Assembly (NCBI RefSeq): GCF_012843265.1
Contig: NZ_JABAIT010000033.1
Coordinates: 1-32,095, forward strand
From: Bacillus sp. DNRA2
Lineage (GTDB): Bacteria > Bacillota > Bacilli > Bacillales > Cytobacillaceae
Direction of reading: 5' to 3'
DNA: 32,095 nt
In this document: piece by piece, positions 8,146-16,658 of the stretch
Layout: each line of letters opens with the position of its first letter
Position numbering within the stretch: position 1 is the stretch's first letter
Translations under genes and position numbers: made by a program
The notes under the pieces: generated by a model
Told to the model about the DNA's origin: nothing
Database searches by the model: none
The model's input: the letters and a program-made list of their open reading frames with translations, nothing else

Positions 8146-8928
8146 TTATTTTAAAACCTTATCTTCGCCAAACCATTTTTTCGAAATGTCTGCAGCAGTA
8201 CCGTCTGCGTTAATTTCATCAAGTGCTTTTTGCAGCTTATTTAATAACGCTTCATTACCTTTTTTCACGCCAATACCGTATTCCTCTGGAGCAAGTGCTT
8301 CGTCAATGACTTTGAATTTTTCATTTTCTTTCGTCATGTAATAATTAATGACGATTTCATCAATAACAACGGCATCGATACGGCCTGATTTTAAATCGCT
8401 TAATGCTAGTACATTATCTTTGAATTCTGTTACAGTTTTAATTTTTTCATTTATCGGATTTGCACTTAGCGCATCTGCAGCTGAAGATAGTCCTTGAAGC
8501 CCAACTACTTTGCCTTCTAAATCAGCAAGCTTATTAATTTTTGAATCCGCTAAAGTCACAACGACTTGGTCATTCTTTAAATACGGCTTTGTGAATAGAA
8601 CTTTTTCTTTCCGCTCGTCAGTAATAGTGTAACCGTTCCAAATTAAGTCAATGCGTCCAGAGCTAAGTTCAGATTCTTTTGTTTTCCAATCGATTGGTTG
8701 GAATTTGACTTCCATCCCCATTTTTTTAGCAGCTGCTTTAGCATAGTCAATGTCAAAGCCAACGATGTCATTTTTTTCATCGCGGAAGCCCATTGGAGCA
8801 AATGCGTCATCAATTCCGATTACTAGTTCTTTGCCTTTTTCCTTGTCATCACCCTCAGATGAACCTGAACACCCAGCTAGGGCGAAAATTGCAACTAGAG
8901 AAAATAACATGATTGCCAAACGCTTCAT
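8146..8928 (-). CDS. Polar amino acid ABC transporter, substrate-binding lipoprotein
   Basis: The 260-aa product begins MKRLAIMLFSLVAIFALAGC, a lipoprotein signal peptide with lipobox LAGC, so it should be lipid-anchored outside the membrane. The mature part shows the SBP_bac_3 pattern: VIGIDDAFAPMGFRDE, GFDIDYAKAAAKKMG, LSSGRIDLIWNGYTITDERK and KSGRIDAVVIDE. ATG at 8928 fits an AAAGGTGG site; an in-frame ATG at 8952 lacks a clear one. It is the first gene of the importer operon. Substrate specificity is not determinable here; no amino-acid riboswitch or T-box was recognised in its leader. Confidence 0.93.
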   Translation of the reverse strand: MKRLAIMLFSLVAIFALAGCSGSSEGDDKEKGKELVIGIDDAFAPMGFRDEKNDIVGFDIDYAKAAAKKMGMEVKFQPIDWKTKESELSSGRIDLIWNGYTITDERKEKVLFTKPYLKNDQVVVTLADSKINKLADLEGKVVGLQGLSSAADALSANPINEKIKTVTEFKDNVLALSDLKSGRIDAVVIDEIVINYYMTKENEKFKVIDEALAPEEYGIGVKKGNEALLNKLQKALDEINADGTAADISKKWFGEDKVLK

Positions 8929-8989
8929 GTGAAAAATACCACCTTTACTCATAATATAATGATTTAAATTCGCTTTAGTACGTTAACAT

Positions 8990-9020
8990 ACTAACATATT
9001 ATCACACTAACATATTATCA
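8990..9020. repeat. 16-bp direct repeat in the leader of the amino acid ABC operon
   Basis: ACTAACATATTATCA occurs at 8990-9004 and again at 9006-9020 (period 16), followed by a partial variant TATTAATATAGTATCA. It lies between the candidate promoter and the binding-protein gene and could be a repressor binding site or part of the transcript leader. Confidence 0.5.
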
Positions 9021-9065
9021 TATTAATATAGTATCAGGCTATAGTATTTTTTTGAATCCACGCAA

Positions 9066-9093
9066 AATATAAATGGTAATTTTCTCAAGTCAA
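9066..9093 (-). promoter_or_regulatory. Candidate sigma-A promoter of the amino acid ABC operon
   Basis: Read on the minus strand: TTGACT (9093-9088), 16-base spacer, TATATT (9071-9066). This would give a leader of roughly 130 bases holding the 16-bp repeats. Another weaker pair exists downstream, so the call is tentative. Confidence 0.4.
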
Positions 9094-9098
9094 AATAT

Positions 9099-9143
9099 AA
9101 ATAAACCATCTAGAGTTGCATTATGCAGCTCCGATGGTTTATT
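9099..9143 (-). terminator. Long terminator hairpin after the 76-aa gene
   Basis: AAATAAACCATC and GATGGTTTATTT form the outer stem, and GAGTTGCA / TGCAGCTC (one G-U) the inner stem. It lies about 50 bases beyond the stop codon of the 76-aa protein gene. Tails are A/T-rich on both sides, so it may act in both directions. Confidence 0.75.
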
Positions 9144-9190
9144 TTCTGCTTCCTATCCAGATATGATGGAAAATTCAACTGATTTTTTTC

Positions 9191-9421
9191 CTAATTTTGC
9201 TTAAGATGATTTAACTCATCAATAAGCTGTTTCGTGCGCTTAGCATTTCCTTGAGCAAAGTTCTCGAAGCGTTCCTTCAACTCGGCATCATCGTGAATTC
9301 GTTCAGCAGTGATTAAATAAGTTCGCATTAAGTCTTCTTCAATTTCGATCGAGTGTTTAATGATGTCCTCAAGATTTTCCTTCTCTGAACCAGTGCTCCC
9401 ATCAAATTTTTCTAAGCTCAT
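9191..9421 (-). CDS. Small acidic helical protein of unknown function
   Basis: The 76-aa product is acidic, has no signal or membrane segment and is predicted by eye to be two long amphipathic helices (NLEDIIKHSIEIEEDLMRTYL and the segment from DDAELKERFENF to the end). The pattern of Glu residues in IEIEEDLMRTYL recalls one half of a ferritin-like or rubrerythrin-like helical pair, but the motif is too incomplete to claim metal binding. It is well supported as a gene by AGAAGGAGGG before the ATG and by its own terminator. No homologous family is recognised with confidence. Confidence 0.7.
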   Translation of the reverse strand: MSLEKFDGSTGSEKENLEDIIKHSIEIEEDLMRTYLITAERIHDDAELKERFENFAQGNAKRTKQLIDELNHLKQN

Positions 9422-9521
9422 CGAATCCCTCCTTCTCTCCTTTTATCGTTCACAAAGTTCAACCATCCCATTCAAGAATACTGACCTTTCTTTTATAAAA
9501 TGTGTCTTCAAAGCCGGATTT

Positions 9522-9550
9522 TTGACCAATTGTGATAAATCTTTTATAAT
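9522..9550 (+). promoter_or_regulatory. Sigma-A promoter of tRNA-Arg
   Basis: TTGACC (9522-9527), 17-base spacer, TATAAT (9545-9550), ending 9 bases before the mature tRNA. The consensus -10, near-consensus -35 and ideal spacing make this a strong call. Confidence 0.85.
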
Positions 9551-9559
9551 AACTCTTAT

Positions 9560-9633
9560 GTCCCAGTAGCTCAGCAGGATAGAGCGACAGCCTCCTAAGC
9601 TGTAGGTCGTGAGTTCGAATCTCGCCTGGGACG
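9560..9633 (+). tRNA. tRNA-Arg (anticodon CCU)
   Basis: A complete 74-base cloverleaf: acceptor GTCCCAG / CTGGGAC, D stem GCTC / GAGC, anticodon stem ACAGC / GCTGT around loop CTCCTAA (anticodon CCT), T arm GTGAG TTCGAAT CTCGC (one G-U), discriminator G. CCA is not encoded. It reads AGG arginine codons. A T-rich stretch follows and could end the transcript. It is a single tRNA gene; no duplicated 3' end suggestive of an integrated element was seen. Confidence 0.97.
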
Positions 9634-9779
9634 TTTTTATTTTTTTACGGGGAAAAATGAAACCTTTTTATGCGATGGTCCGTAAATACATTATTACTAA
9701 TCATTCGAAGGCGAATTAGTAGATTATTAGTGAAGCCTTCACAATATTTATTTTTACAAAACCTTGGAGGGAATATTCT

Positions 9780-10229
9780 TTGAAAAAATTTCTAGCAGCA
9801 ATCCTTACAGCAGCGTTGATCTTCTCACCTATTGGAAGCTATGTTTTCCAGGATCATTCAACAACAGTAGAAGCTAGGGGCTATAAATCAGGAAAGAGAA
9901 GTTTTAACACCAACAACAGTACGACTAAAAACAATAATTCTTTGTTCCAAAATAAAAAGCAAGACACGAATACAAACAAATCAAAAACTACAAGCACATA
10001 CAATGCAAAGAAGTTTAAACCAAGCGGTCTGATGAAAGGGCTTATGCTCGGTGGTCTTGCAGGTTTATTATTTGGTGGTTTGTTTGGCGGAATGGGCTTC
10101 TTTGGATCAATTCTCGGTCTATTGGTCAACGTATTCGCGATTATCATCCTATTTAATATTATCCGTAAAATTTATGTCATGATTAAAGATAAGAAGAAAA
10201 AAAAGGCTGCTAATCAATGGAGAAGCTAG
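9780..10229 (+). CDS. Small secreted/membrane protein with a Gly-rich hydrophobic region
   Basis: The 149-aa product begins with a signal peptide (KKFLAAILTAALIFSPIGS), then a Asn/Ser/Lys/Thr-rich low-complexity extracellular linker (about 35-80), a Gly-rich hydrophobic hairpin (LMLGGLAGLLFGGLFGGMGF, about 87-106), a further membrane helix (about 110-130) and a Lys-rich tail. The Gly-rich run resembles that found before Tim44-like domains, but no Tim44 domain is present. The start is TTG at 9780, with GGAGGG nine bases upstream. Its end overlaps the start of the following YxcD-like gene by 13 bases, so the two are translationally coupled and may work together. Function unknown. Confidence 0.75.
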   Translation: MKKFLAAILTAALIFSPIGSYVFQDHSTTVEARGYKSGKRSFNTNNSTTKNNNSLFQNKKQDTNTNKSKTTSTYNAKKFKPSGLMKGLMLGGLAGLLFGGLFGGMGFFGSILGLLVNVFAIIILFNIIRKIYVMIKDKKKKKAANQWRS

Positions 10230-10507
10230 TCATATTTGAACAAGATATCATCAATGCGCTTTGTGTGTATGTTGCCCGCAAAAAGCAAGTGAAACCCGAA
10301 GATGTTACGGTGGAATTAGCTTTTGATGATGATTACGGCTTTTCAGCTGAGGCTTGGGTCGATGGACGCACTCAAATCTTGATTGCCGCTAACATAATAG
10401 AAGCTTTACGTTTATGGCTTGATGAATATTTACATCGCAACCCATTTGCCGGTATTGAGCTCGTCTTAGACGACGAAGAAGGTATTATTGCAGTCGTAAG
10501 AGGCTAA
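10217..10507 (+). CDS. YxcD-like protein (DUF2653 family)
   Basis: The 96-aa acidic soluble protein (EKLVIFEQDIINALCVYVA, DVTVELAFDDDYGFSAEA, then a helix and GIELVLDDEEGIIAVV) resembles the uncharacterised Bacillus YxcD family by memory. It has no signal peptide. The ATG lies inside the end of the preceding membrane-protein gene, in another frame, which points to coupled translation. A terminator follows directly. A role linked to the membrane protein is an inference from this overlap only. Confidence 0.75.
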   Translation: MEKLVIFEQDIINALCVYVARKKQVKPEDVTVELAFDDDYGFSAEAWVDGRTQILIAANIIEALRLWLDEYLHRNPFAGIELVLDDEEGIIAVVRG

Positions 10508-10514
10508 TTTTATT

Positions 10515-10550
10515 AGGTCCACAGGTTTAAATCCTGTGGACCTTATTTTT
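10515..10550 (+). terminator. Terminator of the membrane protein / YxcD-like operon
   Basis: AGGTCCACAGG tttaaat CCTGTGGACCT followed by TATTTTT: a perfect 11-bp stem with a T-rich tail, 7 bases after the stop codon. Confidence 0.95.
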
Positions 10551-10673
10551 ATCCTCAAGGATGATATATCATTAACTTATTATTGGAAATTAGCGAAAAA
10601 CTATAGTACATTTACATTTTAATGAATTAAAATAGTAGTATTGTATTTCTGACAACTTTGAGGTGCCACCCGG

Positions 10674-12287
10674 ATGAGTATAGAAAAACCACATTATATT
10701 GCTTCATCAAATAGACTCTGTCTTGAAAGTGGCATGAGTCCCGATATTATCGTGAGACCAAAAAATTTTTTGACAGAACAAGAACTGATTGCTAAAAAAA
10801 CGGCTTACAAAGAGATTCTTTCCGTGGTCAATTTTTTTTCATATAAGCTATTGGATTCTTTAAAAGGAACCCCTCTGTTAATTGTAATCTCTGATTCAGA
10901 AGGATATTTACTAGATACTGTTGGGGATGCTGCCATAAAGGCAACCGTTGAGGAATTGGGAATTACGTTAGGTTGTCTTTTTTCCCGAGAAGATGTTGGG
11001 ACGAATGTCGTGAGCTTAGCATTAGAAGAGGGACACCCTGTGAAATTGATAGGTAATGATCACTTTCATAAGCATCTTTTTGAAATTGCTTGTTACGGTG
11101 CACCGTTCCACTATACTGATGAAGATACTTTGCTTGGCAGTATTTGTATCATGATGCCGATTACTTTTCAAAATCCAATGTTTTTATCAATATTGTCTCA
11201 AGCCGTTGATACAATCGAAAGGGAGCTTTTGTTAAGAAAACAAAATCGAGCATTAAGTATTATGAATCAAGTTATGCTAAGTAGCTCCAAAAACGGTATC
11301 ATCATGACCGATGAAAATGGTGTTACAACTGAAATTAATGCGATTGCCGAAAAAATATTAAACATAAATTCAGAAACGGATTTAGGGACGAGTATTTATG
11401 ACTCTCTCTTGATTGGAACTTATTTTAAAAGTGTAATTGAGACAGAAGAAATAATTGAAAACATTGAGCTAAAATTCACTAACGCTAATGGTGAACAAAT
11501 TGTTTGTTTATTTGATGCCCAACGTATCTATGAGGGAGATAAAGTAATTGGAGCATTTGGCAGATTCAGAGATATAACGGATCGCTGTTTAATGGAGAAA
11601 AAAATAAAAGAAAATGAAAAACGGATTCTTGCAGGGCAAATTGCCGCTGGCATTGCCCACGAAATTAGAAATCCGTTAACCACTGTAAGAGGATACCTGC
11701 AATTTCTTGAAAAGACAGTGGATACAAATACAGCACAGCTCTTTACAAGTTTATTAATACCTGAAATTGACCGTGCTAACAAAATTATTTCTGATTTTTT
11801 GAGAATCGCAAAACCAACAACAAAAGAGTTCGAAATTCTGCAGGTACATCAATTTTTAATCGATTACCTTTGGAAGTTTCTCGAAAGCGAAGCACTGCTG
11901 CACACTATTGAAATTAACTTAGATATCCACCCTGATACAGATCATCTCATTATTCACTGTAACCGAGAAGAGCTTTTACAGGTATTTATGAATTTATTTC
12001 AAAACTCCATTCAAGCTAAAGGTCACCGACCATTAGCAATTAACATCCGAACCAAAGTTGTGGATTCAAGCGTTCAATTTATTTTTAGTGATAATGGTAA
12101 AGGTATTCATTCTAGTGATTTGGCTCGTATTTTTGAACCATTCTTTTCAACTAAAGATATTGGGACCGGTTTGGGTTTATCCATTTCGCAAAAAATTATC
12201 GAAAATCACAATGGAACAATTCAAGCAATAAGTAATGAACATGGAACTGAATTTATTATCGAACTTCCATATATTAAGCTTCATTAA
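10674..12287 (+). CDS. Orphan sensor histidine kinase with AcoR-type GAF and PAS domains
   Basis: The 537-aa cytosolic kinase has an N-terminal GAF-like domain (about 50-190: SDSEGYLLDTVGD, GCLFSREDVGTNVVSLAL, LLGSICIMMPI) of the kind seen in AcoR/DhaR-type sigma-54 activators. A PAS domain follows (about 195-305: NGIIMTDENGVTTEIN, GRFRDITD). HisKA has the phospho-accepting H329 in AGIAHEIRNPLTTVRGYLQF. The HATPase domain shows the N box (NLFQNS, 440-445), SDNGKGI (472-478) and GTGLGLSI (498-505). No membrane helix is seen, so it should sense an internal signal. No response regulator is adjacent; the phosphorylation motif resembles Kin-type sporulation kinases, so Spo0F is a possible partner (inference). 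GAGGTG lies upstream of the ATG. Confidence 0.88.
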   Translation: MSIEKPHYIASSNRLCLESGMSPDIIVRPKNFLTEQELIAKKTAYKEILSVVNFFSYKLLDSLKGTPLLIVISDSEGYLLDTVGDAAIKATVEELGITLGCLFSREDVGTNVVSLALEEGHPVKLIGNDHFHKHLFEIACYGAPFHYTDEDTLLGSICIMMPITFQNPMFLSILSQAVDTIERELLLRKQNRALSIMNQVMLSSSKNGIIMTDENGVTTEINAIAEKILNINSETDLGTSIYDSLLIGTYFKSVIETEEIIENIELKFTNANGEQIVCLFDAQRIYEGDKVIGAFGRFRDITDRCLMEKKIKENEKRILAGQIAAGIAHEIRNPLTTVRGYLQFLEKTVDTNTAQLFTSLLIPEIDRANKIISDFLRIAKPTTKEFEILQVHQFLIDYLWKFLESEALLHTIEINLDIHPDTDHLIIHCNREELLQVFMNLFQNSIQAKGHRPLAINIRTKVVDSSVQFIFSDNGKGIHSSDLARIFEPFFSTKDIGTGLGLSISQKIIENHNGTIQAISNEHGTEFIIELPYIKLH

Positions 12288-12346
12288 CGCTCCAGCTAAT
12301 TATTAAAAACTCAACATGTTAGTAGGAAACTATCAGAATAATCGTT

Positions 12347-12373
12347 GTCCCTATGGGTCTCTTCCATAGGGAC
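12347..12373. terminator. Terminator between the convergent kinase and SDR genes
   Basis: GTCCCTATGG gtctctt CCATAGGGAC is a perfect 10-bp stem between convergent genes. The plus-side tail is TTCTTCGTT and the minus-side tail is poorer, so it best serves the kinase gene but may act on both. Confidence 0.75.
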
Positions 12374-12380
12374 TTCTTCG

Positions 12381-13145
12381 TTAAAAATTCATCCTAGATT
12401 GACCACCATCGACGTTGATGCTAGCGCCAACAATCCACGATGCCTTTGGTGAAGCCAAAAAGGCCACGACATTCGCAACTTCTACTGCTGTACCAAACCG
12501 ACCAGCTGGGATTTCATTTTGAACAAACTGGCCAATTCGCTCGGGGTCAGCTTCAAGGCGCCGTTTCCAGTTCCCCGTTTCGTGAAGAATACTGCCAGGT
12601 GCAACACTATTTACACGAATCCCAAATGGGATCATTTCGTCCCCAAACGACTTCGTAAAGCTGATGAGAGCAGACTTCGCGTTATTATATGTGACCTTTC
12701 CACCGCTCTCCCGACCATATATAGAGGTAATGTTAATAATCGAACCCCCACCCCTTGTTTGTTTCATCCGCTGGGCTGCTAGCTTGCTTAAATGGACCGC
12801 AGAGAAATAATTAAGTTCCATTGCTTGATAAAATAAAGCCATGTCTGTATCAGCAGCGGCACCACCGTTACTGCCGCCTGCATTATTAACGAGGACATCG
12901 ATCGTGCCCTTTTCCTTTAAAAACGTTTCAATCAACGCCTCACGCTCTGATGCAATGCTTATATCTGCTTGAAAAATCGAGACATTTCCATCCAAGTCAG
13001 CTTTTGCAGATTGGAGCGCCTCCATATCACGAGCAACAATTGAAACATTTGCCCCCTCTTGAACGAATACTTCCGCAATTGCTTTGCCGATTCCTTTTGA
13101 ACCACCGGTAATTAAGATATTTTTCCCTTGCAGTTGTAAATCCAC
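12381..13145 (-). CDS. SDR-family NAD(P)-dependent oxidoreductase
   Basis: The 254-aa short-chain dehydrogenase has the cofactor motif TGGSKGIG near its N terminus, NNAG in the central region, the catalytic Ser in NITSIYG and the YxxxK pair in YNNAKSA, then PGSI and the C-terminal VDGG segment. It should oxidise or reduce an alcohol/carbonyl substrate that cannot be named from sequence. The GTG at 13145 is preferred because ATAGGAG lies 8 bases upstream; an ATG at 13166 overlaps poorer context. It diverges from the RND pump gene with about 360 bases between. Confidence 0.9.
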   Translation of the reverse strand: MDLQLQGKNILITGGSKGIGKAIAEVFVQEGANVSIVARDMEALQSAKADLDGNVSIFQADISIASEREALIETFLKEKGTIDVLVNNAGGSNGGAAADTDMALFYQAMELNYFSAVHLSKLAAQRMKQTRGGGSIINITSIYGRESGGKVTYNNAKSALISFTKSFGDEMIPFGIRVNSVAPGSILHETGNWKRRLEADPERIGQFVQNEIPAGRFGTAVEVANVVAFLASPKASWIVGASINVDGGQSRMNF

Positions 13146-13424
13146 CCAAAACACTCCTATGTACAATTTTATTTATTTTAACTTATCTTACGTATTTTCA
13201 AAAGCGACGCTAGCATTATTTTCCATACGCCTCAGGTCTTAGATAAAAATCGGTCTCTACAAAACTAGAAATTTATGTAATATTTGATGCACGAAATAAA
13301 TAAAAGTAAAAGGTGCTTGCACAAACACTTATCTATTATCCAATATGTGTAAACAACATTTAAATGGAAAATTTTAAAGGAGGGATAGAGTCAGGACTTA
13401 CTACTTATAAAATTATGTAAAAAA

Positions 13425-13475
13425 TTGTAAATAATACAAAAATTTCCACTATATCTGTAGTATTATTAATTACAA
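13425..13475 (+). promoter_or_regulatory. Inverted repeat in the RND promoter region (candidate operator)
   Basis: TTGTAAATAATAC (13425-13437) is mirrored by GTATTATTAATTACAA (13460-13475), identical as an inverted pair except for a 3-base insertion. It ends 29 bases before the GTG of the pump gene. A transcription factor dimer site is likely; efflux pumps are often repressor-controlled. The remaining stretch from 13146 to 13424 is AT-rich with no gene seen. Confidence 0.45.
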
Positions 13476-13504
13476 CTACAACTTTTCCAAGGAGGGAACA
13501 ATAC

Positions 13505-16500
13505 GTGTCGATATTCACTAAATGGGCATTTGGGAACAAGTCTGCGATAACCTTAATGACACTCTTAATTTTAGTAATCGGTGTGATCAGTTATTTTAGA
13601 CTGCCAATGGAATTTCTCCCATCTGCCGATAACCCGCAAGTAACGATTATTTCAATGGGGCAAGGAACAGATTCGAAAACAATGGAAACCGAAGTTACAA
13701 CCCCAGTTGAAAATGCTGTAACTGGTATCAAAGGAAAAAAGTCAATTAACTCAACAACCGGGGATGGCTTTTCGAAAGTAGATATATTTTTTGAAGCCGG
13801 CTCGGACATGAAGCAAGCGAAACAGGATGTTCAAGAGGCGCTTTCAAACGTAAATTTGCCGGCTTACATATCCAAACCGATCGTCTCGCAACTGAACACC
13901 TCGATGATCCCGATTTCCAATATTGCCGTTACCTTTGACGACGGACTAACCCAAGAAAATATTGATTTTTATAAAGAAAAAATCCTCCCATTATACAAAG
14001 ACATTGACGGCGTGGCCCAGGTTGAATTATATGGCGCAGAAGCTTCAGTCATCTCTGTAAAAATCGATAACGATAAACTAGCCCAGCACCAAATCTCGCT
14101 TCAAGAAATAATGGGAATTCTGCAAGGACAAAACACTGCCGTTGCAATCGGCGAAAAAATTATTGATGGTAAATCTAGTAATATTAAAGTACTTGGTGAC
14201 TTGACTAGCCTCGATAAACTGAAAAAACTGCCCGTTGCAGAAAACGTAACACTTGCTGACATCGCTAAGATTGAGGAAAAAGACAGCGGCAATTACATCA
14301 GCCGATTTAACGGTAAGGACGCTTTAGATATGGGCATCACCAAAGATAGCAATTCAAACGCAGTCGCCATCAGTAAAGAGGTTGAAAAAGTTACGAAGGA
14401 GATCAACAAAAAATATAAACAGCAGGAATCTACAATCTACGTAGCTGCAGCTGATATGGTTGAAACTTCTGTCCACACAATGATTAAAGAAGTTTTACTC
14501 GGAGCACTATTTGCAACAATCGTTATCATGATTTTCCTAAGAAACATTCGCACTACATTTATTACAATTGTCTCCATTCCACTATCCCTTTGCCTGACCT
14601 TGTTCCTATTATCATGGTCTGGAGTTACGTTAAATATATTAACTCTCGGTGGCGTTGCCGTTGCGGTAGGCCGTTTAGTGGATGACAGTATTGTTGTCAT
14701 CGAAAACATATATCGCCGCATGCAAACTGAAAAGTTTTCCGCCCGCTTGGTTATTGAAGCAACAAAACAGGTTGGAACTGCGATAACTGCATCCACCCTC
14801 ACAACAGTTGCGGTATTTTTACCGATGAGCCTGCTAAATGGCGGACTGAGACAGTTCCTACTACCATTCGCATTAACTGTAACATACTCACTGCTTGCAT
14901 CGTTATTGGTTGCCTTAACTGTTGTTCCGTTAATGAGTGCGAGTCTTTTGAAAAATACAAAAGTACCAGAACACAAACCAGCTATTCGCTTTCCAAAGTT
15001 TGTGAGTTGGTCACTAAATCACAAATGGATTATTTTCACGACTTCGATTCTGTTATTTGTTGGATCCATCGGCGCTTATTTTTCAATACCAAAGGGAGCA
15101 GTTGACAATTCTTCAGCCGATTATGTTTATGCGACATTAAGTTATCCAAATGAGACTCCATTTGAGGAAGTGACGCAAAAAGCAATACAATTAGAAAAAT
15201 CGATAAAAGCGATGGACCAGGTTAGCGATTTATTCACTCAATTAGGTTCATCAGCCGCGTCAGCACAATACGGCTGGATAGGCTCACCAACCGAAGCATC
15301 CTATAGCATTTTGTTAAAAGATAAACACGATACCGATCAAGTCATTAAAGAACTGGAAAAGAAAAAGGATGAGTACCCTGATGCTACATTAGAGGTTTCA
15401 ACGGCATCGTTTATGATGGGTGGTGGCGGCACCAATATCACCATTGATGTCATTGGTGAAAATCAAGACAATCTTGAGAAAGTAGCCAATACTGTTAAAG
15501 GAAAAATCGCCGATATTGACGGTGTTGAAAAAGTTACCACCAACCAGGATGAAAAGAAAACTGTTTATTCATTAAAAGTCGACCCAGCAAAAGGGAATAC
15601 TGAACAAATCGCTGGTCAGCTAGGCGTCATGTTAAACAGCACGCCACTTGGAACGATTTCAATAAATGGCAATCAAACAACCGTTATGATGGAACCACTA
15701 CTTGAAACAAAAACACCAGATGAGTTAAAAAACATCCCAGTCATGATGGAAGCTGGTATGGTTCCAGTCTCGGAAGTTGCGACATTGCATAGCGAAGAAA
15801 GTACAACTAACCAATTCCATAAGGATGGCGAAACATACTTGCAAGTTACCGCTTCAGTTGACCCTGCCAAGCTATCTGAGATTTCCAAGAAAATTAATTT
15901 AGAAATTTTCGGAGACCAGAAAGCTAAGAAAGGAATTGACCTACCAGACGATGTTGAAGTGGTCGTAGGCGGAGCAAGTGCCCAGCAAACTGATGATTTC
16001 GCTGATTTATTTGTGATCATGCTCGTTTCTATCGGAATCGTATTTTTAATCATGGTCATCACCTTTAAATCGATTAAAACACCGATTGCGATTCTGTTCT
16101 CCCTACCGCTCGCAGCAATTGGAGCCGTATTGGGTATTATCATCAGTACAATCTCAGTTGACATTACTGCTCTCTTAGGTGCATTGATGCTCATCGGTAT
16201 CGTTGTCACAAACGCTATTGTATTATTAGACCGTGTGAAGCAAAATGAACAGTCCATGACCATCCGTGAGGCATTAATTGAAGCAACTTCAACGCGAATG
16301 CGCCCAATCTTGATGACAGCAGTAGCAACCATCTGTGCCATGTTACCATTACTGTTTAAACAGGCAGCAGCCGGAAGTCTTGTTTCACAAAGCTTAGCAA
16401 TCGTGGTCATTGGTGGCTTGGCGTTGGCAACACTCTTAACCTTAATTGTTATCCCGTGCATCTATGAAATGCTTTACTTCAAAAAATCAAGAAAACAACG

Positions 16501-16537
16501 TCTAGCACAACCAGCAGACGAAACTTTATCCGTATAA
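13505..16537 (+). CDS. RND-family multidrug/lipid efflux permease (AcrB/SwrC-like)
   Basis: The 1010-aa membrane protein has the RND layout: TM1 at about 12-32, a large external loop, a cluster of helices (about 330-480), a second external loop (about 540-830) and a second helix cluster (about 830-995). Proton-relay residues are present in VGRLVDDSIVVIENIYR. The opening FRLPMEFLPSADNPQVTI is typical of the HAE/Gram-positive SwrC (YerP) group, slightly shorter than the roughly 1065-aa SwrC. In Gram-positives these pumps act without an outer-membrane channel, exporting surfactants or toxic lipids. GTG start with AAGGAGGGA upstream. No membrane-fusion protein gene is adjacent. Substrate is not known. 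Confidence 0.9.
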   Translation: MSIFTKWAFGNKSAITLMTLLILVIGVISYFRLPMEFLPSADNPQVTIISMGQGTDSKTMETEVTTPVENAVTGIKGKKSINSTTGDGFSKVDIFFEAGSDMKQAKQDVQEALSNVNLPAYISKPIVSQLNTSMIPISNIAVTFDDGLTQENIDFYKEKILPLYKDIDGVAQVELYGAEASVISVKIDNDKLAQHQISLQEIMGILQGQNTAVAIGEKIIDGKSSNIKVLGDLTSLDKLKKLPVAENVTLADIAKIEEKDSGNYISRFNGKDALDMGITKDSNSNAVAISKEVEKVTKEINKKYKQQESTIYVAAADMVETSVHTMIKEVLLGALFATIVIMIFLRNIRTTFITIVSIPLSLCLTLFLLSWSGVTLNILTLGGVAVAVGRLVDDSIVVIENIYRRMQTEKFSARLVIEATKQVGTAITASTLTTVAVFLPMSLLNGGLRQFLLPFALTVTYSLLASLLVALTVVPLMSASLLKNTKVPEHKPAIRFPKFVSWSLNHKWIIFTTSILLFVGSIGAYFSIPKGAVDNSSADYVYATLSYPNETPFEEVTQKAIQLEKSIKAMDQVSDLFTQLGSSAASAQYGWIGSPTEASYSILLKDKHDTDQVIKELEKKKDEYPDATLEVSTASFMMGGGGTNITIDVIGENQDNLEKVANTVKGKIADIDGVEKVTTNQDEKKTVYSLKVDPAKGNTEQIAGQLGVMLNSTPLGTISINGNQTTVMMEPLLETKTPDELKNIPVMMEAGMVPVSEVATLHSEESTTNQFHKDGETYLQVTASVDPAKLSEISKKINLEIFGDQKAKKGIDLPDDVEVVVGGASAQQTDDFADLFVIMLVSIGIVFLIMVITFKSIKTPIAILFSLPLAAIGAVLGIIISTISVDITALLGALMLIGIVVTNAIVLLDRVKQNEQSMTIREALIEATSTRMRPILMTAVATICAMLPLLFKQAAAGSLVSQSLAIVVIGGLALATLLTLIVIPCIYEMLYFKKSRKQRLAQPADETLSV

Positions 16538-16556
16538 CTATTGAGCCCAAGCAAAG

Positions 16557-16592
16557 CAGAGTAACGAATCTCCTTCGTTACTCTGTTTTTTT
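16557..16592 (+). terminator. Terminator of the RND pump gene
   Basis: CAGAGTAACGAA tctcc TTCGTTACTCTG followed by T7: a perfect 12-bp stem shortly after the stop codon. Confidence 0.95.
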
Positions 16593-16658
16593 ATTGTGAT
16601 TATTAAAAGGAAAAACAGCCATATTAAAGATAGGATTGAATATGAAGGAGTGAAATTG

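Noticed and set aside
8953-9065. T-box or S-box in the leader of the first amino acid importer
   Set aside because: No AGGGTGGNACCGCG block and no S-box core was found; only AT-rich repeats are present.
9560-9633. tRNA-Arg as an integration site for a mobile element
   Set aside because: No second copy of its 3' end, no integrase and no phage-like genes are seen in the window.
13376-13395. AAAGGAGGGATAGAGTC as the ribosome site of a small gene before the RND pump
   Set aside because: No start codon lies at suitable distance and no open frame follows.
14437-16461. Long minus-strand frames opposite the RND pump gene
   Set aside because: They are antisense shadows of a strongly coding region, rich in improbable composition, with no ribosome binding sites.
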